64,000 bases of DNA, from positions 117,704 through 181,703 of the forward strand of contig NZ_LIXM01000006.1 in assembly GCF_002608565.1 (NCBI RefSeq), written 5' to 3'. This document shows positions 46,781 through 55,725 of the stretch, piece after piece; within the stretch, counting starts at the first letter, position 1, and every line of letters starts with the position of its first letter. The translations under genes and the position numbers were made by a program. Under the pieces are notes generated by a model that saw only the letters and a list, made by a program, of their open reading frames with translations, ran no database searches and was not told where the DNA came from. The stretch is from Vibrio sp. PID17_43 (GTDB lineage: Bacteria; Pseudomonadota; Gammaproteobacteria; Enterobacterales; Vibrionaceae).

Positions 46781-48283
46781 ATGGTAATACCAGAAAACAG
46801 CAGCATCGTTATTTTTGGTGCTTCAGGTGACCTTACATACCGTAAGTTAATTCCTGCTCTATACCACCTCTATGCGAACAAACAGCTTCCAGATAATTTT
46901 GCCATTCTAGGCGTTAGTCGTACTGAATACAGCGACGATTCTTACCGAGAAAAGCTGAAGAAATCGCTGCAGGACATGGAGAAAACGGAGCCAGAAACGC
47001 TTAATGCATTTATCAATCACCTGCATTACCAAGCAATCAATACTTCTGACACACCAGATTACAGCAAGTTGGTGACTCGTTTAGACCAACTGGCAGACGA
47101 ATACCAATTCGAACAACGTAATACACTTTTCTACCTTGCGACGCCTCCAAGCCTATACAGCGTGATCCCTGCAAGCCTAGCAGCACACAGTCTGAATAAC
47201 GAGGAAGATGGTTGGAAACGTCTGATTATCGAGAAACCATTCGGTTACGATCTTGAATCAGCGCGCATTCTAGACAAAGAAATCCACGAACACTTTCAAG
47301 AGCATCAGATCTACCGTATTGACCACTACCTAGGCAAAGAAACGGTTCAAAACCTGCTTGTACTTCGCTTCTCTAACGCGATGTTTGAACCGCTATGGAA
47401 CCGTAACTTCATTGATTACGTGGAAATCACAGGCGCAGAATTCTTAGGCGTAGAGGAGCGTGGCGGTTACTACGACGGTTCAGGCGCGGTACGTGACATG
47501 TTCCAAAACCACTTGTTACAAGTACTCGCAATGGTAGGCATGGAGCCACCAGCTCAGATCAACGCTGACTCCATGCGTGATGAAGTGGTGAAAGTGCTTC
47601 AATGTCTTAAACCACTGGATGAAGACGCGCTACGCAATGACCTTGTTCTGGGTCAATACACCGCTTCTGAAGTTCGTGGTCAACACCTACCGGGTTACCG
47701 TGAAGAAAACGGCGTAGCAGACGATTCTCGTACCGAGACTTACATTGGTTTGAAAGCTTACATCAATAACTGGCGTTGGAATGGCGTGCCTTTCTACGTA
47801 CGAACAGGTAAGCGTCTTCCTACTCGAGTAACTGAGGTGGTTATCCACTTTAAACAGACACCACACCCAGTGTTTGGTCAAAATGCACCAGAAAACAAGC
47901 TGATCATTCGTATTCAGCCAGACGAAGGCATCCAAATGAGCTTTGGTCTGAAAGAGCCAGGTGCAGGTTTTAAAGCAAAAGAAGTGAAAATGAACTTCCA
48001 TTACGCTGACCTGCAAGAAACCCAAATGCTGACTGCTTATGAGCGTCTACTTTTAGATGCACTAAACGGTGATGCAACGCTATTTGCTCGTAGCGATGCG
48101 GTTGAAGCGTGCTGGCAATACGTGCAACCTATTCTTGATTTCAAGCAAGACCCACAAGCGCTATTTGGATACGCATGTGGCACATGGGGACCAAAAGAAG
48201 CGGACGACTTGCTACAGCGAGCTAACCGAGCTTGGCGTTTCCCTTGTAAAAACTTAACTGATACGGACTACTGCGAACTATGA
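46781..48283 (+). CDS. zwf: Glucose-6-phosphate 1-dehydrogenase
   Basis: First enzyme of the oxidative pentose-phosphate pathway: glucose-6-phosphate to 6-phosphogluconolactone with NADP. It has 500 residues from ATG 46781, six bases after AAGGGA; ATG 46778 would add one Met. N-terminal dinucleotide fold [18 protein letters not shown], catalytic RIDHYLGKE (about 179-187) and C-terminal FLNR-like family blocks are intact. It heads zwf-pgl-gnd, with a four-base overlap to pgl. A long 5' gap contains an FNR-box. Confidence 0.96.
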   Translation: MVIPENSSIVIFGASGDLTYRKLIPALYHLYANKQLPDNFAILGVSRTEYSDDSYREKLKKSLQDMEKTEPETLNAFINHLHYQAINTSDTPDYSKLVTRLDQLADEYQFEQRNTLFYLATPPSLYSVIPASLAAHSLNNEEDGWKRLIIEKPFGYDLESARILDKEIHEHFQEHQIYRIDHYLGKETVQNLLVLRFSNAMFEPLWNRNFIDYVEITGAEFLGVEERGGYYDGSGAVRDMFQNHLLQVLAMVGMEPPAQINADSMRDEVVKVLQCLKPLDEDALRNDLVLGQYTASEVRGQHLPGYREENGVADDSRTETYIGLKAYINNWRWNGVPFYVRTGKRLPTRVTEVVIHFKQTPHPVFGQNAPENKLIIRIQPDEGIQMSFGLKEPGAGFKAKEVKMNFHYADLQETQMLTAYERLLLDALNGDATLFARSDAVEACWQYVQPILDFKQDPQALFGYACGTWGPKEADDLLQRANRAWRFPCKNLTDTDYCEL

Positions 48284-48996
48284 TCAACCACAAGATCTAC
48301 CAAACAGCAGAGCAGGTAGTAGAAAGCCTTGCTAACGACATGAAAGCGTTTAGCGAAATGGGCCGACCTGTTCATATCTCCCTTTCTGGCGGCAGCACAC
48401 CTAAAATGCTGTTTAAGCTACTGGCAACAGAGGCTTACGCGACGTCAATTCAGTGGCAAAACCTACACTTCTGGTGGGGGGATGAGCGCTGTGTTGCACC
48501 GGATGATGCAGAAAGCAACTACGGTGAAGCGAATACACTATTGTTTAGTCAGGTCGCTATTCCTACTGAGAACATCCACCGCATTCGTGGTGAAGAAGAG
48601 CCAAAAGCAGAAGCAGAGCGTTTTGCGAAAGAGATGGCAGAAGTGATTCCAACGGAAAATGGCACACCAGTGTTTGATTGGATCTTGCTTGGCGTTGGCG
48701 CAGATGGTCATACCGCCTCTCTGTTCCCAGATCAGACAAACTACGATGATGAGAACCTATCAGTATTGGCTTCTCACCCTGAATCTGGTCAGATTCGCGT
48801 ATCGAAAACGGCACGTGTATTAGAAGCAGCGAAGCGCATCAGTTACTTGGTACTTGGCGCAGGTAAAGCAAACATTGTTGAAGAAATCAATAGTTCACCA
48901 GCACAAGACCTCCCATATCCGGCAGCGAAGATCCAAGCGAAAGCGGGTCTGACGGAATGGTATTTAGATTTAGACGCAGCGGCAAAAATCGCGTAA
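48280..48996 (+). CDS. pgl: 6-phosphogluconolactonase
   Basis: A 238-residue lactonase (DevB/SOL type) that hydrolyses 6-phosphogluconolactone. Seen are [16 protein letters not shown], the [10 protein letters not shown] block and [13 protein letters not shown], all characteristic. Its ATG overlaps the zwf stop by four bases, and gnd follows after 40 bases, so the three steps are encoded in reaction order. Confidence 0.95.
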   Translation: MINHKIYQTAEQVVESLANDMKAFSEMGRPVHISLSGGSTPKMLFKLLATEAYATSIQWQNLHFWWGDERCVAPDDAESNYGEANTLLFSQVAIPTENIHRIRGEEEPKAEAERFAKEMAEVIPTENGTPVFDWILLGVGADGHTASLFPDQTNYDDENLSVLASHPESGQIRVSKTARVLEAAKRISYLVLGAGKANIVEEINSSPAQDLPYPAAKIQAKAGLTEWYLDLDAAAKIA

Positions 48997-49036
48997 TGCA
49001 GTCGCTAGTCGAAGAAAAGACAATTGGAGAGAAACA

Positions 49037-50485
49037 ATGAAAGGTGATATCGGTGTAATCGGCCTTGCTGTAATGGGTCAAAACCTTATCCTAAATATGA
49101 ACGATCATGGCTTCAAAGTAGTGGCGTACAACCGTACTACCGCGAAAGTCGACGAGTTCCTAGATGGCCCAGCAAAAGACACCAACATCATTGGCGCATA
49201 CTCGCTAGAAGACTTGGTAGAAAAACTAGAAGCACCACGTAAAGTGATGCTGATGGTTCGTGCAGGTGATGTGGTTGACGCTTTCATCGATGCTCTAGTC
49301 CCTCTACTAGACAAAGGCGACATCATCATTGACGGTGGTAACACTAACTACCCAGACACAAATCGCCGCGTAGCACACTGCCGTGAGAAAGGCATTCACT
49401 TCATCGGTACTGGCGTGTCTGGTGGTGAAGAAGGTGCGCGTTTTGGTCCTTCAATCATGCCTGGCGGCTCTCCAGAAGCTTGGGAAGCGGTTAAGCCAAT
49501 CTTCCAAGGTATCTCTGCGAAAACTGACGCTGGTGAACCTTGTTGTGACTGGGTTGGTAACGATGGTGCAGGCCACTTCGTTAAGATGGTACACAACGGC
49601 ATCGAATACGGTGACATGCAGCTTATCACTGAAGCTTACCAGTTCATGAAAGACGGTCTTGGTATGTCTGCAGACGAGATGCAAGCGGTATTCACTGATT
49701 GGAACAAGACTGAGCTAGACAGCTACCTTGTTGAAATCACGGCTGACATCCTAGGCTACAAAGATGAAGACGGTGAACCACTAGTAGAGAAGATCCTAGA
49801 CACTGCAGGCCAAAAAGGTACGGGTAAATGGACAGGTATCAACGCACTAGACCTAGGAATTCCACTAACGCTTATTTCTGAGTCTGTGTTCTCTCGTTGC
49901 CTATCTGCACTGAAAGACCAACGTGTTGAAGCTGAGTCTCTATTCGGCAAGACAATCACACCAGTTGAAGGCGATAAGCAAGAGTGGGTTGATGCACTGC
50001 GTCAAGCGCTACTAGCATCTAAGATCATCTCTTACGCTCAAGGTTTTATGTTAATGCGCGAAGCATCTAACGAAAACGGTTGGGACCTAAACTACGGTAA
50101 CGTAGCACTGATGTGGCGTGGTGGTTGTATCATCCGCTCTGCGTTCCTAGGCAACATTCGTGATGCGTACGAAGCGAACCCAGATATCGCATTCCTAGGT
50201 TCTGACGAGTACTTCAAAAACATTCTACAAGGCAGCCTAGCGGCATGGCGTAAAGTAGCAGCGAAATCTCTAGAGTCTGGTATCCCAATGCCATGTACGA
50301 TTTCTGCGCTATCTTTCCTAGACGGTTACACAACAGCGCGTCTACCAGCGAACCTGCTTCAAGCTCAACGTGACTACTTCGGTGCTCACACATACGAGCG
50401 TATTGACCGTCCACGTGGTGAATTCTTCCACACAAACTGGACGGGTACAGGCGGTAACACAGCGTCTACCACTTACGACGTATAA
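49037..50485 (+). CDS. gnd: 6-phosphogluconate dehydrogenase, decarboxylating
   Basis: A 482-residue NADP enzyme that converts 6-phosphogluconate to ribulose-5-phosphate and CO2. Rossmann start is GVIGLAVMGQNLILNM; MVRAGDVVDAFI, IIDGGNTNY, GTGVSGGEEGARFGPSIMPGG and the catalytic Lys block GAGHFVKMVHNGIEYGDMQ are present. The C-terminal tail GGNTASTTYDV is conserved. GGAGAG precedes the ATG and a strong terminator follows. Codon use suggests high expression. Confidence 0.97.
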   Translation: MKGDIGVIGLAVMGQNLILNMNDHGFKVVAYNRTTAKVDEFLDGPAKDTNIIGAYSLEDLVEKLEAPRKVMLMVRAGDVVDAFIDALVPLLDKGDIIIDGGNTNYPDTNRRVAHCREKGIHFIGTGVSGGEEGARFGPSIMPGGSPEAWEAVKPIFQGISAKTDAGEPCCDWVGNDGAGHFVKMVHNGIEYGDMQLITEAYQFMKDGLGMSADEMQAVFTDWNKTELDSYLVEITADILGYKDEDGEPLVEKILDTAGQKGTGKWTGINALDLGIPLTLISESVFSRCLSALKDQRVEAESLFGKTITPVEGDKQEWVDALRQALLASKIISYAQGFMLMREASNENGWDLNYGNVALMWRGGCIIRSAFLGNIRDAYEANPDIAFLGSDEYFKNILQGSLAAWRKVAAKSLESGIPMPCTISALSFLDGYTTARLPANLLQAQRDYFGAHTYERIDRPRGEFFHTNWTGTGGNTASTTYDV

Positions 50486-50513
50486 TTCGTAGTTTTAAAA
50501 CTGACGAAATACA

Positions 50514-50543
50514 AAAGGATGCCCAACTGGCATCCTTTTTTTT
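50514..50543 (+). terminator. Intrinsic terminator of zwf-pgl-gnd
   Basis: AGGATGCC pairs with GGCATCCT around five bases and is followed by seven Ts. Confidence 0.93.
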
Positions 50544-50574
50544 ATTGCCTGTTTACTAGAAACTCTAAGAGTAC

Positions 50575-50781
50575 TTATGCACTCTTTTCTTTTGTATTGC
50601 CTTTGTGGTGAGAACCGAATTTGTCATTCAAGTAGAGTAGTCCGCTGACGAGGAGCGTCACAACGGAAACCGTAAAGAGGGCATACATACTTAATACCCA
50701 AGCGAATGTGGCTGTCAGAAAGGCAATGAAGGAAAACATTCTGCTGAATGACATAACATGACCGAGTTTAATATTTTTCAT
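50575..50781 (-). CDS. Small membrane protein, 68 residues
   Basis: From ATG 50781 (MKNIKLGHVMSFSRMFSF), six bases after GGGAGG. A TTG twelve bases earlier is in frame but lies before the ribosome-binding site. Two hydrophobic helices (about 12-30, 33-50) are followed by a polar tail DKFGSHHKGNTKEKSA. I do not recognise a family. It converges with gnd. Confidence 0.65.
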   Translation of the reverse strand: MKNIKLGHVMSFSRMFSFIAFLTATFAWVLSMYALFTVSVVTLLVSGLLYLNDKFGSHHKGNTKEKSA

Positions 50782-51052
50782 AACGCCTCCCAAATCTTAG
50801 CGGGTAGAGACAAGAGTGATTTAACACCGCATTTCGATGGTCTCTTTTTTGCCCGAAAAAGACCCAAAAATCAGGCTAAAGATTTCTCAAAAAAGGTTAA
50901 ATGTTGACCTGTTCGACAGCTTTTGTCGTGGATTTTTATGTGTTTCATTGCCTAAGGTGTTCGTTGGCATTTTTGAGCTTTGAGAAAATCAAAAATGATT
51001 TCTAGTTTTAGCTAGAGTTAATGTATCCCAACTGATACCGCAGGAAACTCTT

Positions 51053-52573
51053 ATGCTCAAAACTCAGCTTAAACGTGTTGTATTGCTTACAAGCTTATTG
51101 ATTTCATCGTCTGCCATGGCGGCGACGAGCAATTACAACACGGATATTCCACAGGGCATTATGACGCCAGATAAGGTGGAAACCAGCATTGGTACTTTAA
51201 ACTTCAATGATGGTGTACCAAGTGAGCAAACCACTGAGAAGCTATATAACCATTTAGATACCATGCGTGCGACAGAAGTGTTTATGAATGCGATTCCTAT
51301 GGCATCGTTAGAAGCATTGAGACTTGGGCATGAAGAAATGGGAATTACCCAGTCTAATCAGGTTATGTTGTTCGATAATTTGATGGATTCCAATCCGCTG
51401 TTTTTGACAGGGAACACTGACACCGTTTATGCATCGGCTTTTTTGGATTTAGAACGAGATGGCCCAACGGTGGTTGAAATCCCACCAGGAATGGGACCAA
51501 CAACGATTAATGATGCCTTTTTCCGTTTTGTGACCGATATGGGGGTGGTTGGCCCAGACAAAGGTGAAGGGGGGAAGTACCTAATTTTACCGCCTAACTA
51601 TGAAGGCGAAATACCAGAGGGCTATCACGTAGCACAATCAACAAGCTACGTGAACTGGTTTATCGCGCGTGGTTTCTTGAAAGACGGGAAGACTGACGCA
51701 GCGGTCAATGCATACCATACAGGGTTGAAGATCTACCCACTGTCAAAGAAAGGCGATCAGCCTAAGATGGAGTTCATCTCCGGCAGCGGTAAATCGTTTA
51801 ACACTATCCATGCGAATAATGAGCATTTTTACGATGAAATCAAAACAGTGATGGATAAAGAGCCGATTGAGTTTATCGACCCAGAAATGCGCGGTTTGAT
51901 TGCGACAATAGGTATTCAAAAAGGTAAGCCGTTCAAACCTGATGCGCGTATGCAGAAGATTCTGAAAGATGGTGCTGCGATTGGTAACGCAACAGCGCGT
52001 GCTTTGATGTTTAACCCACGCACAGAAAATGCATACATTTGGGACGATCGTAACTGGAAAACCGCTTTTATCGGCAAAGATTATCAGTGGCTCATTGATG
52101 CAGGTAAAGGCGGGCGCAATCTGGATGCGCGTACTTATTTTTTCTACATGGCAACGGTAAACACTCCAGCGATGGCGCTTAAGATGATTGGCAAAGGCTC
52201 TCAGTATGCCATTGTTGATAAAACTGCAGAAGGTGAGTTTTTTGATGGTGGTAAAAACTACAAACTGACGATTCCGGCGAACGCACCAGCGAAGAACTTC
52301 TGGTCGGTGGTGGCTTATGACCCTCAAACACGCTCGGAGTTACAAACTAGTCAACCGTTCCCAAGTAAGAACGATAAGCGTGACAAGATGGTAGAAAACA
52401 CCGATGGTTCTGTTGATTTGTACTTTGGTCCAACCGCACCGAAGGGTAAAGAAGCAAACTGGATTCAAACGGTTCCAAACAAAGGGTGGTTTAGTATCTT
52501 GCGCATGTATGGTCCTCTGGAACCTTGGTACAACGGCACTTGGAAGCCAAGTGACATTACGGAAGTGAAGTAA
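51053..52573 (+). CDS. DUF1254/DUF1214 domain secreted protein
   Basis: A 506-residue exported protein with a signal peptide (cleaved about SSAMAATS, residue 24). The N-terminal DUF1254 region contains FDNLMDSNPLFLTGNTDTVYASAFLDLERDGP. The C-terminal DUF1214 region contains NFWSVVAYDPQTRSELQT, LYFGPTAPKGKEANWIQT and GWFSILRMYGPLEPWYNGTW. These domains are common but have no defined biochemical role. AGGAAACTCT precedes the ATG. A terminator follows. The periplasmic location is inferred from the signal peptide. Confidence 0.88.
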   Translation: MLKTQLKRVVLLTSLLISSSAMAATSNYNTDIPQGIMTPDKVETSIGTLNFNDGVPSEQTTEKLYNHLDTMRATEVFMNAIPMASLEALRLGHEEMGITQSNQVMLFDNLMDSNPLFLTGNTDTVYASAFLDLERDGPTVVEIPPGMGPTTINDAFFRFVTDMGVVGPDKGEGGKYLILPPNYEGEIPEGYHVAQSTSYVNWFIARGFLKDGKTDAAVNAYHTGLKIYPLSKKGDQPKMEFISGSGKSFNTIHANNEHFYDEIKTVMDKEPIEFIDPEMRGLIATIGIQKGKPFKPDARMQKILKDGAAIGNATARALMFNPRTENAYIWDDRNWKTAFIGKDYQWLIDAGKGGRNLDARTYFFYMATVNTPAMALKMIGKGSQYAIVDKTAEGEFFDGGKNYKLTIPANAPAKNFWSVVAYDPQTRSELQTSQPFPSKNDKRDKMVENTDGSVDLYFGPTAPKGKEANWIQTVPNKGWFSILRMYGPLEPWYNGTWKPSDITEVK

Positions 52574-52597
52574 GTTTTGGTGAAGTAATAAGTCATT

Positions 52598-52626
52598 AGC
52601 CGATCTGTTTCAGATCGGCTTTTTTG
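52598..52626 (+). terminator. Intrinsic terminator after the DUF1254 gene
   Basis: AGCCGATCTG and CAGATCGGCT pair around three bases and are followed by seven Ts. The stem overlaps the 3' end of the LysR pseudogene on the other strand. Confidence 0.92.
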
Positions 52627-53175
52627 GCTGTAAATTAGTTTGATGCAGTGCCTGTCTAATAAAAGTTTCCACTTGATCGATGATAGGGTGCTGATAGAAA
52701 GCGCGATGATATTGTATGCCTACATCAAAGTCATTTGTTTACCATTAAACAACAATGGAATACGGAAAATACTCTCAGGAATCGAGCTGTCATCAAGGTA
52801 CATCACAAACACATACGGGCTGACTTTTACGCAGTCGAGGGCCAAGGTCATGGATGAAACCGTGAGCTTTTGATCTAACGTGATCCCAGTGTTTTTTCGT
52901 ACTCGTTCATAATAAGCACTGACATCCAACGACCCCATCGATACGCGAACCGTCTGCGAGTTTTCTATTTCACAGAGCTGCTGGCAAAGTAATGTTGGTG
53001 TATAGATGCTTTTTCTACATTGAATAGTTCGTTGTCAAAATGCTGACGACATTCAGCAACTGGCGATTGAAGGTTGCTTTGCTTATGTCCAAGGTATGGC
53101 ACACTTTGACTTGTGATTTTTGTTGGTTCAACAGGTGGAGAAAGCGATATAAATTTAAATCGAAAGTGATTTCAT
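52610..53175 (-). pseudogene. Decayed LysR-family transcriptional regulator
   Basis: Read on the minus strand, consecutive pieces match the order of a LysR regulator but switch frames. The N-terminal helix-turn-helix is ITFDLNLYRFLHLLNQQKS, then CHTLDISKATFNRQL (about 53170-53060). CRQHFDNELFNVEKA follows in a second frame, and IYTPTLLCQQL to SMGSLDVSAYYERVRKNTGI through VMYLDDSSIPES in a third (to 52720). The tail VGIQYHRAFYQHPIIDQVET, ending near 52610, is in yet another. The expected start codon is out of frame and only a fraction of the effector domain remains. A 72-codon ORF is left at 52720-52938. Confidence 0.72.
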
Positions 53176-53506
53176 GGAGTCAGTTCGCCCAAAATTAGCG
53201 TCTTAAGTATCAACGTGTCTCATCCTCTGTTCCAATAAAAGAATCAATGATTTTTCCTTTGTGACATAGAGTTAATATGTTGATGACTACGGTAATCGCT
53301 TTGATAGCAAAACTAAGATTACATAAAAGAGGAATAAGAGTATTAGGTAAGCCTTTGATCTCATCCTATAATTAGTGGCATGCGGAGGATGTTTGATAGA
53401 CCAATATCCACTATTTTTTAAAGCCTGCAAACAAGGAATCAACGAAAGTTGAGATTGTTTACGTTTGCCAAGAAGGTGATTAGCACAATTAATTGAGGTT
53501 CTAGCG

Positions 53507-53644
53507 ATGACTCTTAACAAGTACTTTGTTTTTATTCCAGCAGATTTGGATCAGGAAACGCACAAGGAAAATGAAGTGATATTAGAAACGGAAGCTCAAC
53601 GTCAGGCATTAGTAAAACAGGCGCAGCAAGAGGGCGGATTGTAA
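53507..53644 (+). CDS. Small acidic protein, 45 residues
   Basis: MTLNKYFVFIPADLDQETHK begins a soluble peptide ending in a charged helix (VILETEAQRQALVKQAQQEGGL). GAGG lies eight bases before the ATG, and an intrinsic terminator follows 20 bases after the stop, which supports a real transcription unit. Family unknown. Confidence 0.55.
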   Translation: MTLNKYFVFIPADLDQETHKENEVILETEAQRQALVKQAQQEGGL

Positions 53645-53661
53645 ACTCGGCTTCAAAATGA

Positions 53662-53691
53662 GAAGAGCACCCAATGCGATGCTCTTTTTTA
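53662..53691 (+). terminator. Intrinsic terminator after the 45-residue ORF
   Basis: AGAGCA and TGCTCT pair around ten bases and run into TTTTTT. It also closes the minus-strand regulator region. Confidence 0.8.
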
Positions 53692-53717
53692 TTTCCTTGG
53701 CACTCGTGATCCCAATG

Positions 53718-55484
53718 CTACGATTTCAATATACCAAGGGTTTTGAGCTTGCGATAAATGGTATTGCGGCTCAAGCCGAGCATACGTGACGTCTTACTGA
53801 TGTTGCCCTGAGTGGCTTGGTAAGTCTTGACCAGTTTATCTTCGACTGTCGTACGCATGTCGGCTTCTTGAGCATCGGTAACGGCTTGAGTTGTTAGGCA
53901 TTGACTCAGTTTGTTCGCGAGATGAGTGGGTACATGGCCCAGTGTTAATTGCGGTTCACCTTCCGCCATTAAGGTAGATACTTTGAGTAGGCTGTCTAGT
54001 TCACGTAAATTACCCGGCCAAACATAATTAAGCAGTAAAGACACTAGATGAGGGCAGATAGTCTGCTCAGATGGCGAGTGGCGACGATGAATATTTTCTA
54101 TTAATGCAAGTTGGTCACTGCGATCTTCAAAGCGTGGCAACTCGATAATCAAACCATTGAGGCGATAGTAGAGATCCTGACGAAATGCCCCTATTGTAAC
54201 TAGCTGCTCTAGATCTTTGTGTGTCGCAGCGATAATTTGCGTATCGACCTGAATCGTTTGGTTAGAGCCTATCGGCAGCACGGTTTTGTCTTGCAGAACA
54301 TGCAGTAAACGGGTCTGTGCTTCCAACGGCAAATCAGCAATCTCATCCAGGAACAACACCCCTTTATCTGCTTGGCGAATCTTACCTTGATAGCCTTTGT
54401 TGTTTGCTCCAGTGAAGGCGCCAGCAACATAACCAAACAACTCGGACTCCACTAAATCTTTAGGCAGTGCTCCACAGTTTACTGAGACTAATGGCCCGTT
54501 TTTTCTCACACTGTTTTTGTGTAGGGCTTTAACGAACTCATTCTTACCAACGCCGGTTTCACCCAGGATCAGCAAGCTAATGTCTTTATCAATTACGCGG
54601 TTCGCTTGTTGCCAGCAATGCTCGACATTGGTATCGCCATAGTGGAGATCATTCGATGCAGAAATTGAACGTGATTGAGTTTTTCTTTCTGATAGCGGTT
54701 GAGTTTTGAAGACGAGAGCCTGATTGCTCGAAGAGCTATCTAGAATCGCCTCAAGTGATTGTCCAACCACATTCTTTTGGTCAAGCAACTGTGACGCAAC
54801 TTGATTGTGCGCGAGAATTTGCCCTTCCTGATTGGCGATGATAATGCCTTGCCACCCACTATTGAGCAGCCCCTGTTCGCAAGCAATATCCACTCGAGTA
54901 TGTCCTTGAGGGATTTGATTGAGAAGTTGGTTCTCCACTTGTTGAACCATGTTCTGTACGAGCACTTGGGTAGAAAAGTCGTGTTTCTTTTGCTCACTAG
55001 TGATATCGAGTACACCGATTAAATGTCCCAAATGATCAAAGATAGGACTGGCCGAACAACTGATAAAACGATGATGCTGAATGAAATGTTGGTCACCAAT
55101 AACCGAAACCGGTTTTGCTTCCACCAATGCAGTGCCAATGGCGTTAGTGCCTTTGAGTTTTTCCTGCCAGCACGCACCAGAACTGAGAGCAATTTCCGTT
55201 AATTTTTCACGAAATTTGGGTTGCCCCCAACTGCCGATGATCACGCCTTCGGCATCGGTCAGTATCAGTCGGCTATCACTATGGGCGAACAGTTGATTAA
55301 ACAAAGGTAAGGCGAATTGCTTTACAGAATCGATTAAGAAGTTGAGTTGGTGGCGTCTGTCTTGCAGAAATGCAGAGGTGACACGAATATCGTCTGGGCG
55401 ACGTCGCTGTTTTAAACCGGCTTGTTCGCTTCTATCCCATGAAGTTGAAAGCCAGTTGCTATTGGTAATGTGTTGAAGTTCCAT
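53718..55484 (-). CDS. Sigma-54-dependent activator, AcoR-like
   Basis: A 588-residue bacterial enhancer-binding protein. The N-terminal half holds a GAF-like sensor (about 60-165; LTDAEGVIIGSW, GTALVEAKPVSVIGDQHF) and a PAS-like region. The AAA+ domain has Walker A GETGVGKNE (308-316), the sigma-54 contact loop GAFTGA (355-360), Walker B-like GVLFLDEIADLP and the arginine-finger block. A Fis-type helix-turn-helix ends it (GNISKTSRMLGLSRNTIYRKL). It is divergent from the aldehyde dehydrogenase gene, whose -24/-12 promoter and upstream palindromes lie between. AcoR-type proteins respond to acetoin or related aldehydes; the effector here is inferred. Confidence 0.93.
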   Translation of the reverse strand: MELQHITNSNWLSTSWDRSEQAGLKQRRRPDDIRVTSAFLQDRRHQLNFLIDSVKQFALPLFNQLFAHSDSRLILTDAEGVIIGSWGQPKFREKLTEIALSSGACWQEKLKGTNAIGTALVEAKPVSVIGDQHFIQHHRFISCSASPIFDHLGHLIGVLDITSEQKKHDFSTQVLVQNMVQQVENQLLNQIPQGHTRVDIACEQGLLNSGWQGIIIANQEGQILAHNQVASQLLDQKNVVGQSLEAILDSSSSNQALVFKTQPLSERKTQSRSISASNDLHYGDTNVEHCWQQANRVIDKDISLLILGETGVGKNEFVKALHKNSVRKNGPLVSVNCGALPKDLVESELFGYVAGAFTGANNKGYQGKIRQADKGVLFLDEIADLPLEAQTRLLHVLQDKTVLPIGSNQTIQVDTQIIAATHKDLEQLVTIGAFRQDLYYRLNGLIIELPRFEDRSDQLALIENIHRRHSPSEQTICPHLVSLLLNYVWPGNLRELDSLLKVSTLMAEGEPQLTLGHVPTHLANKLSQCLTTQAVTDAQEADMRTTVEDKLVKTYQATQGNISKTSRMLGLSRNTIYRKLKTLGILKS

Positions 55485-55487
55485 GAC

Positions 55488-55504
55488 TGTACCATTTTGT
55501 CACA
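55488..55504. promoter_or_regulatory. Upstream activating site 1 (AcoR-type palindrome)
   Basis: TGTACCATTTTGTCACA, with TGT/ACA ends and an inverted TGT.CC....G..ACA pattern. It is nearly identical to site 2 and only three bases from the regulator's own start codon. Confidence 0.6.
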
Positions 55505-55511
55505 GTGAGGG

Positions 55512-55528
55512 TGTGCCATTTTGGAACA
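55512..55528. promoter_or_regulatory. Upstream activating site 2 (AcoR-type palindrome)
   Basis: TGTGCCATTTTGGAACA, a direct repeat of site 1 with 13 of 17 bases or more identical, spaced 24 bases start to start. Two same-face copies are typical of enhancer-binding proteins. Confidence 0.6.
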
Positions 55529-55530
55529 CT

Positions 55531-55546
55531 TGAACACTGGTGTTCA
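55531..55546. promoter_or_regulatory. Third palindrome in the intergenic region
   Basis: TGAACAC-TG-GTGTTCA is a perfect seven-base-arm inverted repeat immediately after site 2. It may be a third activator site, or that of another regulator. Confidence 0.45.
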
Positions 55547-55637
55547 CACCATACATGCGCTCAAACATCACTCACTTGGTTTGTTATCGCTTGGTAATCA
55601 TAGTTTTACATTTAATTAACAACAAGGTGTGTGTTGT

Positions 55638-55653
55638 TGGCATGTGACTTGAG
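55638..55653 (+). promoter_or_regulatory. Sigma-54 (-24/-12) promoter of the aldehyde dehydrogenase
   Basis: TGGCATG-N4-TTGAG resembles the consensus TGGCACG-N4-TTGC, with the -24 GG kept and GC at -12 changed to GA. It lies 73 bases before the start codon and about 110 bases from the activating sites, a normal geometry for enhancer-driven transcription. Confidence 0.65.
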
Positions 55654-55725
55654 TGTTGTTCTTACAAGGAGTTGAACACTCTGCTGTATAAAACTAAAAA
55701 CTGAACGAGAACAAAAGGAAGAGTT

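Noticed and set aside
51743..52327. Long minus-strand open frame (194 codons) antisense to the DUF1254 gene
   Set aside because: The plus-strand gene has a signal peptide, conserved domains, a good start and a terminator. The antisense frame has no recognisable motif or start signal and is a shadow.
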